Positions 15,974-24,514 of a stretch of 64,000 bases of DNA are shown here, piece by piece. Source of the DNA: an uncultured Collinsella sp. (lineage in GTDB: Bacteria > Actinomycetota > Coriobacteriia > Coriobacteriales > Coriobacteriaceae); assembly GCA_902462065.1 (NCBI GenBank), contig CABQAK010000002.1:1-64000 (forward strand), written 5' to 3'. Every line of letters starts with the position of its first letter. The stretch's first letter is position 1. The notes beneath the pieces were generated by a model. That model searched no databases. It worked only from the letters and a program-made list of their open reading frames with translations, and was not told the DNA's origin. The translations under genes and the position numbers were made by a program.

Positions 15974-17422
15974 CTACTGCGCGTCCGCCATAGTGTCGGC
16001 GAGCTCCTTGTACCAGAGTGCCGACTGCTTGATGTAGCGTTTTTGCGTGTCGAAGTCGATGTAGAACAGGCCGTAGCGCTTGTTATAGCCATTGGCCCAC
16101 GAGAACTGGTCCTGCAGGCTCCAGATAAAGTAGCCCTGGACGTCGACGCCCTCGGCGCGCGCCTGGAGCACCTTCTCCATGTGCTGGTCGACAAAGTCGA
16201 TGCGCTCGGGATCGGCGACGATGCCGTTTGCGTCGGGCTCGGGGTCCTTGTGGCCCAGGCCGTTTTCGGTGATATAGATGACGGGGAGGTTGGGATAGGT
16301 GGCGCTGATGTGCTTGAGCGTGTCGTAGAGGCCTTGCGGGTAGATGAGCCAATCCCAGTCGGTGGTGGGGATACCCGGCATATCGACCTGCTGCCCGACG
16401 CCCTTAAACTTAAAGCACGAGGTGCCCTTGTCTCCGGTGCCGTTAAAGCTGTTGGTTGACTCGCCATCGTAGGCGGCGATAAACGCCGACTGATAGTAGT
16501 TGAGGCCGAACATATCGTTGCGGGGCGCCGCCTTGGCGAGCTCCTCCATGTCGCTGTCCTCAACCGTAAGCGTGGCGTTGTTGGCACGCAGAATCTCGTT
16601 GATGAGTGAGAGGGTGCGCGCGGAGTAGTGACCCAGGAAGGCGCCGTCCATGATGAAGTCGGTGTAGAAGGCGTTGTACAGGTCGGCGGCGTGCTGGTCG
16701 GCGGGCGAGTCTGTGGCAGGATATGCCGGCGTCAGGACGTTGACCATGCCAATGCGTCCGCCCAGGTGCTCGGTCTCGTCAAGATCCTTATACAGGTTGA
16801 CGGCGCGGGCGTGGGCAACGAGCTCGTTGTGCTGGCTCTGGATGCCGCTCGTCACATCAAAGTGATGGTTGGGCGGGAAGTTGCCTTGGATGTATTGGGA
16901 GTGCGAGAGGCTGATGAGCTCGTTGATGGTGAACCAATTCTTGACCTCGCGGAACTCGCGGAAGCAGAACTCGGCATAGCGCACATAGGCGTCGACGGTC
17001 TTGCGGTTGAGCCAGTCGCCCTGGTTGAACAGGGCGGCGGGGGAGTCAAAGTGATGCAGGGACACATAGGGCTCGACGCCATACTTTTTGCAGCAGGCGA
17101 ACAGCTCGTGGTAGTGCTTAACGCCCTCGGCGAGGGGTTCGGCATCGTCGCCGTTGGGGAAGATGCGGGTCCAGGCGATGGACACACGAATGGCGTTGAG
17201 TCCATGCTCGGCAGAAAGGCGGATATCCTCCTCGTAGCGGTTGTAGAAATCACTGGCCGGGTCGGGCAAAAAGCGACCCTGGGCGACAAGGTAATCGTCC
17301 CACATGGTCTTACCCTTGCCTGCCACCTTCGTGGAACCTTCCGTTTGGTACGCGGCGGTTGCGGCGCCCCAAACAAAGCCCTTCGGCAGCTGCTGTACGC
17401 GGTTTAGCAAAGACATATGCAT
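15974..17422 (-). CDS. GH1 6-phospho-beta-glycosidase (module 2)
   Basis: A cytosolic GH1 enzyme of 482 residues cleaving 6-phospho-beta-glycosides delivered by the adjacent EIICB. The acid/base Glu lies in FTINELISL and the nucleophile in YITENGLGHKD. The 6-phosphate loop FSWANGYNKRYG is conserved. It is more distant from LacG than the other two GH1 genes here, with shifts such as ARIFPNGDDAEPL-type insertions and NEL at the acid/base, so a 6-phospho-beta-glucosidase is equally possible. It is first in its operon and diverges from LacI-B. Two in-frame ATGs six bases apart (17422 and 17416) follow GAGG; I keep the first. Confidence 0.85.
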   Translation of the reverse strand: MHMSLLNRVQQLPKGFVWGAATAAYQTEGSTKVAGKGKTMWDDYLVAQGRFLPDPASDFYNRYEEDIRLSAEHGLNAIRVSIAWTRIFPNGDDAEPLAEGVKHYHELFACCKKYGVEPYVSLHHFDSPAALFNQGDWLNRKTVDAYVRYAEFCFREFREVKNWFTINELISLSHSQYIQGNFPPNHHFDVTSGIQSQHNELVAHARAVNLYKDLDETEHLGGRIGMVNVLTPAYPATDSPADQHAADLYNAFYTDFIMDGAFLGHYSARTLSLINEILRANNATLTVEDSDMEELAKAAPRNDMFGLNYYQSAFIAAYDGESTNSFNGTGDKGTSCFKFKGVGQQVDMPGIPTTDWDWLIYPQGLYDTLKHISATYPNLPVIYITENGLGHKDPEPDANGIVADPERIDFVDQHMEKVLQARAEGVDVQGYFIWSLQDQFSWANGYNKRYGLFYIDFDTQKRYIKQSALWYKELADTMADAQ

Positions 17423-17535
17423 ACATCCTCTCGTCTCGCTGTTCGATATTGTGCGTTTGCGCTCAGGAGGCTCCCTGGTTAGCGTTCAGCGGTGAAAAAG
17501 CCCGATAAACACTATCTTAAAATGATTAGAACCAA

Positions 17536-17707
17536 AATGAGCACGTGAACATTTGACAATGAGCACGTTAACATCCGGCTGGGATGTATAGAAACAAAAC
17601 AACTTCAAACAGCTGCGAACGGTTGTATTTGTTCGGTAAGCGGTTTTGATTGACAGAAGTTTTCATGTTGTGGTATATGGCTCGGGTATCATGAGCACGT
17701 TATCAAT
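17536..17707. promoter_or_regulatory. LacI-B operators (three sites)
   Basis: Three related 18-mers share ATGAGCACGT: 17536-17553 (AATGAGCACGTGAACATT), 17558-17575 (AATGAGCACGTTAACATC) and 17690-17707 (CATGAGCACGTTATCAAT). They lie in the 335-bp divergent promoter region of GH1-2 and LacI-B. GGTAAGCGGT (17635-17644) and TGCGAACGGT (17614-17623) are also present. Confidence 0.65.
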
Positions 17708-17757
17708 GTATGTACGATGCGCCATGGGCGCGGGGAATAGTTGGGAAGCAGGTTAGC

Positions 17758-18795
17758 GTGGAAGGCATGGATCAGCAGACAAGGAATGGTCGTTCGGCGA
17801 GCGCGGCAGAGGTTGCGGCGCTCGCTGGCGTGAGCCGCCAGACTGTGTCTCGCGTGGTCAACGGTATGCCCAACGTGACGGAAAAGACGCGCAAGCGTGT
17901 GCTGGCCGCCATGGAAGAGCTGGGCTTTCGTCCCAATTTTGCTGGAGCGGCGTTGCGCGGCGGGTCGTATCGTTCTATTGGCCTGTGCATGTACAACATC
18001 ACACGTGTCGGTAACCTGGCGACGCTCGAGGGTATCATGCAAGCGGCGCGCGAGCATGATTTTGCCGTCACTATGATCGAGATGGGCAGCGACAAGCCCT
18101 ATGCACTTGCCGATGCCTCGCGCCGCATGGTCGAGCGACCCGTCGACGGCATGATTCTCAACATGAACCGCATGGCTCCCGATTTTGAGGAGTTTGTTCC
18201 CCAGCCGGGAGTGCGAACGGTCATCCTGTCCATGTATGCGCATCCGCGCTGCACGACGATCGACTCCGACCAGTATGGTTCGTGCGAGCTGTTGACCAAT
18301 TATCTGCTGGAACATGGTCACTCGAATATGCGGTTTGTGGCGGGTCCGGAAAACTCGATTTCCTCGCGTTTTCGTGAGGCCGGTTGGCGCGATACGCTGG
18401 GTCGTGCTCATGTCGATGCCGCTCCGATGCTGCGTGGCGATTGGAGTGCGGACAGTGGGTACGCCATGGGCGAGCGGATTGCGGCCGAGGTGCTTGCCGG
18501 CGGGTCGCAGACGCCGACTGCCGTGCTTGCGGCAAATGACCAGATGGCGCTGGGCGTTATCGCCGCGCTCGAGAACGCGGGCCTGTCCGTGCCCGACGAC
18601 GTGAGCGTGGTTGGTATCGACGACGCACTCGAGGGACTTGTTCCTCACAATCGGCTGACGACGCTGCGATTTGATTTGCGCGGTGTCGGTAAGCTTGCGT
18701 TTGAGGCGGCGATTGGAGAGAGCTCGTCTATCGAGGCGATTCATGTGCCGAGCACGCTGGTCGAACGCTCGACTGTTAGGGACATACGGGGTTAG
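17758..18795 (+). CDS. LacI-family regulator B (module 2)
   Basis: A LacI/GalR protein of about 345 residues. The helix-turn-helix is SAAEVAALAGVSRQTVSRVV and the hinge helix follows NFAGAALRGG. The effector domain has DGMILNM, GDWSADSGYAMG, AANDQMALGV and VSVVGIDDALEG. The GTG at 17758 with CAGG upstream is preferred; the ATG at 17767 is an alternative, and the ATG at 17710 would add an unrelated N terminus. Divergent from the GH1-EIICB operon of module 2, it is the likely local repressor. Confidence 0.88.
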   Translation: MEGMDQQTRNGRSASAAEVAALAGVSRQTVSRVVNGMPNVTEKTRKRVLAAMEELGFRPNFAGAALRGGSYRSIGLCMYNITRVGNLATLEGIMQAAREHDFAVTMIEMGSDKPYALADASRRMVERPVDGMILNMNRMAPDFEEFVPQPGVRTVILSMYAHPRCTTIDSDQYGSCELLTNYLLEHGHSNMRFVAGPENSISSRFREAGWRDTLGRAHVDAAPMLRGDWSADSGYAMGERIAAEVLAGGSQTPTAVLAANDQMALGVIAALENAGLSVPDDVSVVGIDDALEGLVPHNRLTTLRFDLRGVGKLAFEAAIGESSSIEAIHVPSTLVERSTVRDIRG

Positions 18796-18810
18796 GTCCT
18801 ACTCCGTCTG

Positions 18811-18946
18811 TCTCGATTTGTAACAGGTAGACGGTCAAAAGCGGGCTACGTGTTACAGATTTAGATTCTTCGGAAAGAGCAATCCTGTTCGTCTCAATCT
18901 GTAACAGCTAGGACCCAAAAACTCGGCTAGATGTTACAGATTGAGA
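18811..18946. repeat. Two-unit REPIN-like hairpin array
   Basis: 55-bp units lie at 18811-18865 and 18892-18946 with a 26-bp spacer, between the convergent LacI-B and GH1-3 genes. The inner sequences (ACGGTCAAAAGCGGG, then GGACCCAAAAACTCGG) reproduce the type-1/type-2 order seen at 13803. Confidence 0.85.
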
Positions 18947-18973
18947 CAAACGGACCCCGAACCGCCCAAAAAG

Positions 18974-19011
18974 GCCGGGGGCGGCGCGCCGTGTGACGTG
19001 CCGCCCCCGGC
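18974..19011 (-). terminator. Rho-independent terminator of GH1-3
   Basis: A perfect 12-bp GC stem (18974-18985 with 19000-19011) is followed on the minus strand by CTTTTTGGG. Confidence 0.88.
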
Positions 19012-19056
19012 TGAGAAATGGGGACAGGTTATGTGAGCGGGCAACCCCGCCAGTCA

Positions 19057-20496
19057 CTAGTCCAGACGACGGGTCTGCGCCACGTGCTTATACCAGTAGG
19101 CGCTTGCCTTGGGCGTGCGCTTCTGGGTTTCAAAGTCAACGTAGAAGAAGCCATAGCGCTTGTTGTAGCCATTGGTCCAGGAGAACTGGTCCTGCAGGCT
19201 CCACAGGAAGTAGCCGCCCACGTTGACGCCCACCTCCATGGCCTTGAGCAACCAGCGCAGGTGCTGCTCGATGTAGTCGATGCGCGGCTGATCGTCCACA
19301 AAACCGTCCTTGTAGGGGTCCTTGTAGCCCATGCCGTTCTCGGTGATGAAGATCTGCTTGTAGTTGGGGTAGCGCTGCTTAATGTAGACGAGCAGATCGA
19401 ACAGGCCCTCGGGATAGATGATCCAGTCCCAGTCGGTGGTGGGGACGCCGGGCTTGTTCACATGCTCGCCAATACCCTTAACGCGCCAGCGGCCAGTGCC
19501 CTTCTCGCCCGTACCGTTGTGGTGCAGGTCGTTCTCGCCGTCGTAAGCCTTCAAGAAGCGGCACTGGTAGTTGTTAACGCCCAGGTAGTCGTTGTAGAGC
19601 GCGGCCTCGCGCATGATTTCCAGATCCTCGTCTAGGATCTCGATGGTGCCGCCCGAGACGGCAGCCAGGCGGTTGGCGCACTCGAGGGTGTCGGGCGCAT
19701 AGTCGCCGCGGAAGGTGGCGTCGAGCAAGAACTGGTTTTGCAGCACGTGCTCGTTGTTGGCGGCCTTGATGTCGGCGGGGTCGTTCTCGTTGAGCGGATA
19801 CTTAAACTCCAACGACTGAATGACGCCGATCTTGCCCTTAAAACCACCGTTGTGGAAGGCCAGTACTGCCTTGGCGTGGGCGAGCATCATGTTGTGCTCG
19901 CACTGGAAGGCTTCGGCCAGATGCGCCTTGACGCCACCGGGGAAGGTGCCCTCGATGTAGGTGTTGGAGGCGTCGGCCCAGATCTCGTTAAAGGTGAACC
20001 AGTAGGTCACCTGGTCGGCGTACTCCTTAAAGCAGAAGGTGGCAAAGTCCACAAAGGCGTCGATGGTCTCGCGGTTGAGGAAATCGCCCTTCTCAAAGAG
20101 GGGCAGCGGCGTGTCGAAGTGATGCAGCGTGACGAACGGCTCAACGTGGTGCTTATGGCACTCGGCGAAGAGATCGTGGTAGAACTGCACGCCCTCGGGG
20201 TTGATTTCGCCGGTACCGTTGGGGAAGATGCGGCTCCAGGCGATGGAGAGGCGAATGCCGTTGATGCCGAACTCCTCGCACAGCTCCAGGTCGACGGGGT
20301 ACTGGTTGTAGAAGTCCGAAGCGGGGTCGGGGGAGAAGCGGCCCTGGGCCTCCAGGAAGTCGTCCCAAGCGATTTTGCCCTTACCGTGAGTGCGGGTCTC
20401 GCCCTCTACCTGGTAGGCAGCAGTGGCGCCGCCAAAGACAAAGTCCTCGGGAAACTGCGCGGGCGGGTTGGTGACGCTAGCAGGGTTAACGGACAT
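19057..20496 (-). CDS. lacG: GH1 6-phospho-beta-galactosidase (module 3)
   Basis: At 479 residues it is very close to LacG: RLSIAWSRIFPNGTGEINPE and HVEPFVTLHHFDTP stretches, the acid/base Glu in TFNEIW, the nucleophile in FITENGMGYKD, and the intact phosphate loop FSWTNGYNKRYG. It is co-directional with and 66 bases downstream of EIICB-4, across the 20521 hairpin. This makes two LacG-like enzymes in the window (with 9239), each under its own LacI regulator, which may reflect different galactosides or different induction. Confidence 0.9.
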   Translation of the reverse strand: MSVNPASVTNPPAQFPEDFVFGGATAAYQVEGETRTHGKGKIAWDDFLEAQGRFSPDPASDFYNQYPVDLELCEEFGINGIRLSIAWSRIFPNGTGEINPEGVQFYHDLFAECHKHHVEPFVTLHHFDTPLPLFEKGDFLNRETIDAFVDFATFCFKEYADQVTYWFTFNEIWADASNTYIEGTFPGGVKAHLAEAFQCEHNMMLAHAKAVLAFHNGGFKGKIGVIQSLEFKYPLNENDPADIKAANNEHVLQNQFLLDATFRGDYAPDTLECANRLAAVSGGTIEILDEDLEIMREAALYNDYLGVNNYQCRFLKAYDGENDLHHNGTGEKGTGRWRVKGIGEHVNKPGVPTTDWDWIIYPEGLFDLLVYIKQRYPNYKQIFITENGMGYKDPYKDGFVDDQPRIDYIEQHLRWLLKAMEVGVNVGGYFLWSLQDQFSWTNGYNKRYGFFYVDFETQKRTPKASAYWYKHVAQTRRLD

Positions 20497-20520
20497 GATG
20501 ATCCAATCGTCTAAATCGAA

Positions 20521-20550
20521 GGGCCAGCCGGTCTTGGATGGTCGGCTGGC
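20521..20550 (-). promoter_or_regulatory. Intercistronic hairpin between EIICB-4 and lacG
   Basis: GGGCCAGCCG pairs perfectly with CGGCTGGCCC around a 10-base loop in the 66-base operon gap. The sequence after it on the minus strand is only weakly T-rich (TTCGATTTA), so partial read-through is likely. Confidence 0.55.
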
Positions 20551-20562
20551 CCTGAGCGTTAC

Positions 20563-22338
20563 TTACTTAGAGAGCTGTTCACTCACGAAGGCGAGAGACT
20601 TATCGCCGTTCTGGGAGAGCTCGATGTATTGCTTGCCACGGCAGGCGACGCACTTGTTGCCCACGCGCTCGCAGTCCTTCTGCAGGTCGGCCAGGTAGCT
20701 CGCGGCCTGCGGGGCCAGGACGACTAGGTCAAAGTCGGGGAGCATGTCAACGTGGTTGCCGTATGCCTCGGCAGCGGTCTCAAGATTGATGCCGCGCTCC
20801 TTGGCGGCCTTGGCCAGCGCGTTGGCGAGCAGGCCCGAGGTGCCGCCACCCTGGCAGAGCACGAGCACGCGCTTGCCGTTGAGGTCGCTGGCGGTCGTTG
20901 CCTCGGCAGCGGGTGCTGCAGAAGCGGCGGGGGCGTCGACCTTCACGGCCTCGGCAGCAGCGCCAGCGGCAACGCTCTTGGCGTCGGCCTTGCCCTGGAA
21001 GGCATCGTTGAGCTTGGCGGCCTTCTCGGCGTTCTTGGCGGCGAGCTCCTCCTGGGAGATCTCGGCCTCCTCGGCGCACTTCTGGGCGTCATAGGCACGG
21101 AAGAACGGGTAGTACAGAACGAAGTCGACGACCAGGATAAGGGCGAGCATCACAAAGGCGAGCGGCTGGAAGCCCAGGCCCATGATGGTGCCGATGGGGC
21201 CGGGGACGGTCCAGGGCAGGGTGTACATAAAGCCGTTCATGCCCAAGAAGTCGATAAAGATCTTGAGGATCCAGATGTTGGCGATCGGGGCAAAGACAAA
21301 CGGGACAAAGAAGACGGGGTTGAGCACGATGGGCGCGGCGAACAGCAGCGGCTCGTTGACGGCAAAGCAGACCGGGACGATGGCAGCCTTACCGACGGCG
21401 CGCATCTCCTGAGACTTGGCCAGGAAGCAGAACATAAAGACCAGGACGAGCGTGGCGCCGGTGCCGCCCATGCAGACGACGAAGTATTGGGCACCCTGGG
21501 TCAGGACAGCGGAAGCGTGCTGGCCAGCCTGGAACGCAGCCAGGTTGTCGGTCATGTTGGCAACGAGGGCGGCGGCGATGGCGGGCTCGACGATCGAGGG
21601 GCCGTGGACGCCCACGAACCAGAAGAGGCTCATGGCGCCGTAGATCACAGCGAGGCCGATGTAGCCGTCGGCAGCGGTGAACAGGGGCTGGAACACCTGG
21701 ATGACGCCCTGGGCAAAGCAGAAGCCAAAAGCAGCGCGGAAGACGATGTCAAAAACCCAAAAGACGGTGATGCAGACGGAGAAGGGGATGATGTCCTTAA
21801 AGGTCTGCGAGATGTTGGGCGGAACCTGCTCGGGCATCTTGACGGTGATGTTGCGCTTAATGAAGAACTTGTAGATGATGCCGGTCACAAACGCAGCGAT
21901 GAAAGCGGTCAGCAGGCCCTTGGAACCAAGGTAGGTGGTGTTGAAACCGCTGGCAGCGTCCGTGGCGATGGTGTCGCTCGAAAGGAGCAAGAAGCCGATG
22001 ATGGCCGCGCACATGCACGAGATGAAGTTGATCTGGTTGTTCTTGGGCAGATCGCGGTTCTGAGCGTCGACGAAGTGCTTGGCCGTGGTGGCGGCGCAGG
22101 CGATGGCCAGGATGCCCATGGAGTAGTTGTAGCACTTCCACAGGGCGTTGTTGATGTCATCGGGCCAGTAGAAACCCCAGATGTTGGGGACCGAGGCTAC
22201 CAGGCAGAAGATGGACGAGAAGATGATGATGGGGATGACGGAGATAAAGCCGTCGCGGATCGCCTTGAGGTACTTGTTGCGGGCGATCGCGTTGAAAAAG
22301 GGCTGGCCCTTTTCGATGATGGCGATGAGTCGCTCCAT
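20563..22338 (-). CDS. PTS lactose/cellobiose-family EIICB permease (copy 4, module 3)
   Basis: The 591-residue permease has an EIIC domain with GVHGPSIVEPAIA, FAVNEPLLFAAPIVLNP and NPVFFVPF, a long Ala-rich linker (about 430-480), and an EIIB domain with phospho-Cys at about 495 (VLVLCQGGGTSGLL). It is the most divergent of the four at the N terminus (MERLIAIIEKGQPFFN) and in the EIIB tail, where DCERVGNKCVACRGKQYIEL replaces the DTDRLGI form of the others. It is first in an operon with lacG and diverges from LacI-C. AGGAG lies eight bases before the ATG. Confidence 0.92.
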   Translation of the reverse strand: MERLIAIIEKGQPFFNAIARNKYLKAIRDGFISVIPIIIFSSIFCLVASVPNIWGFYWPDDINNALWKCYNYSMGILAIACAATTAKHFVDAQNRDLPKNNQINFISCMCAAIIGFLLLSSDTIATDAASGFNTTYLGSKGLLTAFIAAFVTGIIYKFFIKRNITVKMPEQVPPNISQTFKDIIPFSVCITVFWVFDIVFRAAFGFCFAQGVIQVFQPLFTAADGYIGLAVIYGAMSLFWFVGVHGPSIVEPAIAAALVANMTDNLAAFQAGQHASAVLTQGAQYFVVCMGGTGATLVLVFMFCFLAKSQEMRAVGKAAIVPVCFAVNEPLLFAAPIVLNPVFFVPFVFAPIANIWILKIFIDFLGMNGFMYTLPWTVPGPIGTIMGLGFQPLAFVMLALILVVDFVLYYPFFRAYDAQKCAEEAEISQEELAAKNAEKAAKLNDAFQGKADAKSVAAGAAAEAVKVDAPAASAAPAAEATTASDLNGKRVLVLCQGGGTSGLLANALAKAAKERGINLETAAEAYGNHVDMLPDFDLVVLAPQAASYLADLQKDCERVGNKCVACRGKQYIELSQNGDKSLAFVSEQLSK

Positions 22339-22399
22339 GCAATGCTCCTAAGAGTCGGTGGGTTAGCAACGATGGTAGCTTTTGGCGTCCGGTTGCCAA

Positions 22400-22583
22400 A
22401 ATGTTGACGTTGCCATTTTGCGACACAAAAAAAGACGCGAACCGGTGGTTCCTGTGCCTGCGAACCGTCGATTCCTTACGCGTAAACGTTTGAGCCGCCC
22501 GGTGGCTCTGTGTTTGCACAATGGCAACGTTAACATTTGGTCGACAAAAGCCGTTCGGGGAAGCAAAAATGTCGGTGAACGGT
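22400..22583. promoter_or_regulatory. LacI-C operators and TGAACGGT motif
   Basis: Two palindromic 18-mers lie at 22400-22417 (AATGTTGACGTTGCCATT) and 22520-22537 (AATGGCAACGTTAACATT) between EIICB-4 and LacI-C. The general motif GGTGAACGGT is at 22574-22583. No other gene is visible in 22339-22695. Confidence 0.65.
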
Positions 22584-22695
22584 AGGTTTTGGGTGGTGAG
22601 CGTATGGTGGGGGAGGCGTTGGATATACTTGAAGGCGTTAAAAATGACTGCGCAAGGTGCCACCAATGGCATCGTTGACATAGAAAGATCGACCT

Positions 22696-23700
22696 ATGGC
22701 CGCTGTTAAAAAATCGGTATCCGTCAAAGACGTAGCGCGCCTCGCGGGCGTCTCGGAGCAGACGGTCTCGCGCACCGTGCACGATTCGCCCAGCGTGCGC
22801 CCCGAGACCAAGGAACGCGTGCGTGCCGCCATGCGCGAGCTGGGGTATCGCCCCAATTTTGCCGGTCGATCGCTGCGCCGTGGCAAGTTTAAGACCGTCG
22901 GTGTCGCCATGTTCAACATTACCGGTACTGGCAACCTCGACCGTATGGAGGGCTTTGCCGCCGCCGCCGATAAGCACGGCTACGCCATCACCCTCACTAA
23001 AGTAGATGGACATCCCTATACCCTCGAGAGCGCATCATCGCGTATGGGCGCGCTGCCGGTAGACGGCATGGTTGTGATCATGAACCGCATGCCGGCGGAC
23101 TTTGGCACCTTTGAGCCGCTGCCCGGTATGCAGACGGTGCTCGTTACCATGCTGGAGCACCCACTGTGCTCGACGGTCGATAACGATCAGCTCGATTGCT
23201 CACGCCAGGTTGTCGAGTACTTGCTGGGGCAGGGACACAAGACCGTGCACTTTATCTCGTGTCCCGAGCGCTCGCTTTCGGGCATGCAGCGCGAGGAGGG
23301 GTGGCGCGAGACATTGCGCGCGCATGGCATTGAGCCACCGCGACTCGTTCGTGGCGATTGGACGGCACAGAGCGGGTATGCTGCCGGTCAGGCTCTGGCG
23401 GACGATCCGACCTGTACGGCTATTTATGCTTCCAACGACGCCATGGCCTACGGCTGCATTCGCGGACTCGAGTCGCGCGGAAAGCACGTGCCCGAGGACG
23501 TGAGCGTGGTGGGTGTTGATGACAGTCTGGGCGACATCGTGCCCGATCGTCGCCTGGCCACTGTGCGCTTTGACAACAAGCGTGTCGGCATGTGGGCAGT
23601 CGATAAGATCGCCGGTGCCGAGGAGGTTGCGTCTGGCGTGGAGCACATGCTGATCCCCGGCGTGCTCGTAGAGGGCGATACGGTGCGCGATTTGCGTTAG
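22696..23700 (+). CDS. LacI-family regulator C (module 3)
   Basis: A 334-residue LacI/GalR protein with helix-turn-helix VSVKDVARLAGVSEQTVSRT and hinge NFAGRSLRRGKF. The effector domain has DGMVVIM, GDWTAQSGYAAG, ASNDAMAYG and VSVVGVDDSLGD. It diverges from the EIICB-lacG operon of module 3. Closest in-window relatives are regulators B and D, which share the EL.(Y/F)RP.(F/Y)AGRSLR segment. The ATG at 22696 is preceded by AAAGA only, a weak site. Confidence 0.88.
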   Translation: MAAVKKSVSVKDVARLAGVSEQTVSRTVHDSPSVRPETKERVRAAMRELGYRPNFAGRSLRRGKFKTVGVAMFNITGTGNLDRMEGFAAAADKHGYAITLTKVDGHPYTLESASSRMGALPVDGMVVIMNRMPADFGTFEPLPGMQTVLVTMLEHPLCSTVDNDQLDCSRQVVEYLLGQGHKTVHFISCPERSLSGMQREEGWRETLRAHGIEPPRLVRGDWTAQSGYAAGQALADDPTCTAIYASNDAMAYGCIRGLESRGKHVPEDVSVVGVDDSLGDIVPDRRLATVRFDNKRVGMWAVDKIAGAEEVASGVEHMLIPGVLVEGDTVRDLR

Positions 23701-23760
23701 GGTGCGGTCCTGTTTGGGTTTACGCTAATCATGTTTGATATTGTTCGAAATGGTTTGGAA

Positions 23761-23831
23761 ACCGTTCACGGGCGAAAAAAGACCGTTCACGGCTCGAAAT
23801 AACGGTTTGCATTGTTCCTTTTTGTTTGAAT
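23761..23831 (+). promoter_or_regulatory. lacF promoter region: double CCGTTCACG motif and LacR-type operator
   Basis: ACCGTTCACG occurs twice (23761-23770 and 23782-23791). Downstream, TTGTTCCTTTTTGTTTGAAT (23812-23831) matches the lacR operator candidate at 2085 in 18 of 20 bases. This links lacF to the DeoR regulator and to the TGAACGGT motif set. Confidence 0.55.
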
Positions 23832-23914
23832 GTTATTGTTTCTGTCATACACAGCGCAGCGCGTATGCCCGGACGCGATGCTCTCCGTTGGTTCATATGT
23901 GAAAGGAACGCAAT

Positions 23915-24253
23915 ATGGCAACCAAAGAAGAAATCTCGATGGTTGGATTCGAGATTGTCGCATACGCAGGTGACGCCCAGACCGATCTGCTTGCAGCGCT
24001 CGATGCTGCTCGCGAGGGTGACTTTGAGAAGGCCGAGCAGCTGCACAAGGATGCCAGCGATGCGCTCATCGGTGCCCACGACACGCAGACCAAGCTGCTT
24101 TCGCAGGAGGCCGGCGGTGGCGAGATGGAGATGACCTTCATCATGGCTCACGCTCAGGATACCCTCATGACCACTATGATCCTGGAGAAGCAGGCCCGCT
24201 TTACCATCGATGCCTACAAGCGCATTGCCGAGCTCGAGGCCAAGCTCGCCTAA
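23915..24253 (+). CDS. lacF: PTS lactose/cellobiose EIIA component
   Basis: The 112-residue cytosolic EIIA transfers phosphate from HPr to the EIIB Cys of lactose-type permeases. It has the family's three-helix layout, with phospho-His at 79 in IMAHAQDTLM and the metal-binding Asp at 82. Gene length and motif are standard. GAAAGGA lies about seven bases upstream. It is monocistronic, with a terminator at 24284. It is the only EIIA in the window, while four EIICB permeases lack their own, so it is probably shared by them. Confidence 0.93.
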   Translation: MATKEEISMVGFEIVAYAGDAQTDLLAALDAAREGDFEKAEQLHKDASDALIGAHDTQTKLLSQEAGGGEMEMTFIMAHAQDTLMTTMILEKQARFTIDAYKRIAELEAKLA

Positions 24254-24283
24254 CGAGTCCTCACAACCAAGTCCCCTTCCAAA

Positions 24284-24315
24284 AGCTCTGCCGCTACCCG
24301 CGGCAGGGCTTTTTC
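24284..24315 (+). terminator. Rho-independent terminator of lacF
   Basis: AGCTCTGCCG pairs with CGGCAGGGCT (one G-T pair) and is followed by TTTTT. Confidence 0.88.
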
Positions 24316-24368
24316 TGTTCTCCTCCAAGTTGTGGTGAAATAGGGACTGAATAGGGGCCGGCGGGCGG

Positions 24369-24425
24369 ATAGTCATTGGATAGTCATTGGGGACGTTCTT
24401 AAACGACTAGTCATTGGGGACAGTC
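24369..24425. repeat. Short repeats of TAGTCATTGG(GGAC)
   Basis: TAGTCATTGG occurs three times in about 55 bp, twice extended to TAGTCATTGGGGAC. The GGGGAC element recurs near 19020, 36485 and 63205-63260 and may belong to a dispersed repeat family. Confidence 0.5.
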
Positions 24426-24514
24426 TTGGCGCGCTCCGTTCGTCCTCCCGTTCGATTTTTGCTCGGTGGGTATACTTCCTTTCGCATTAAACGCCGGACT
24501 GAGGAGGTATCCAA

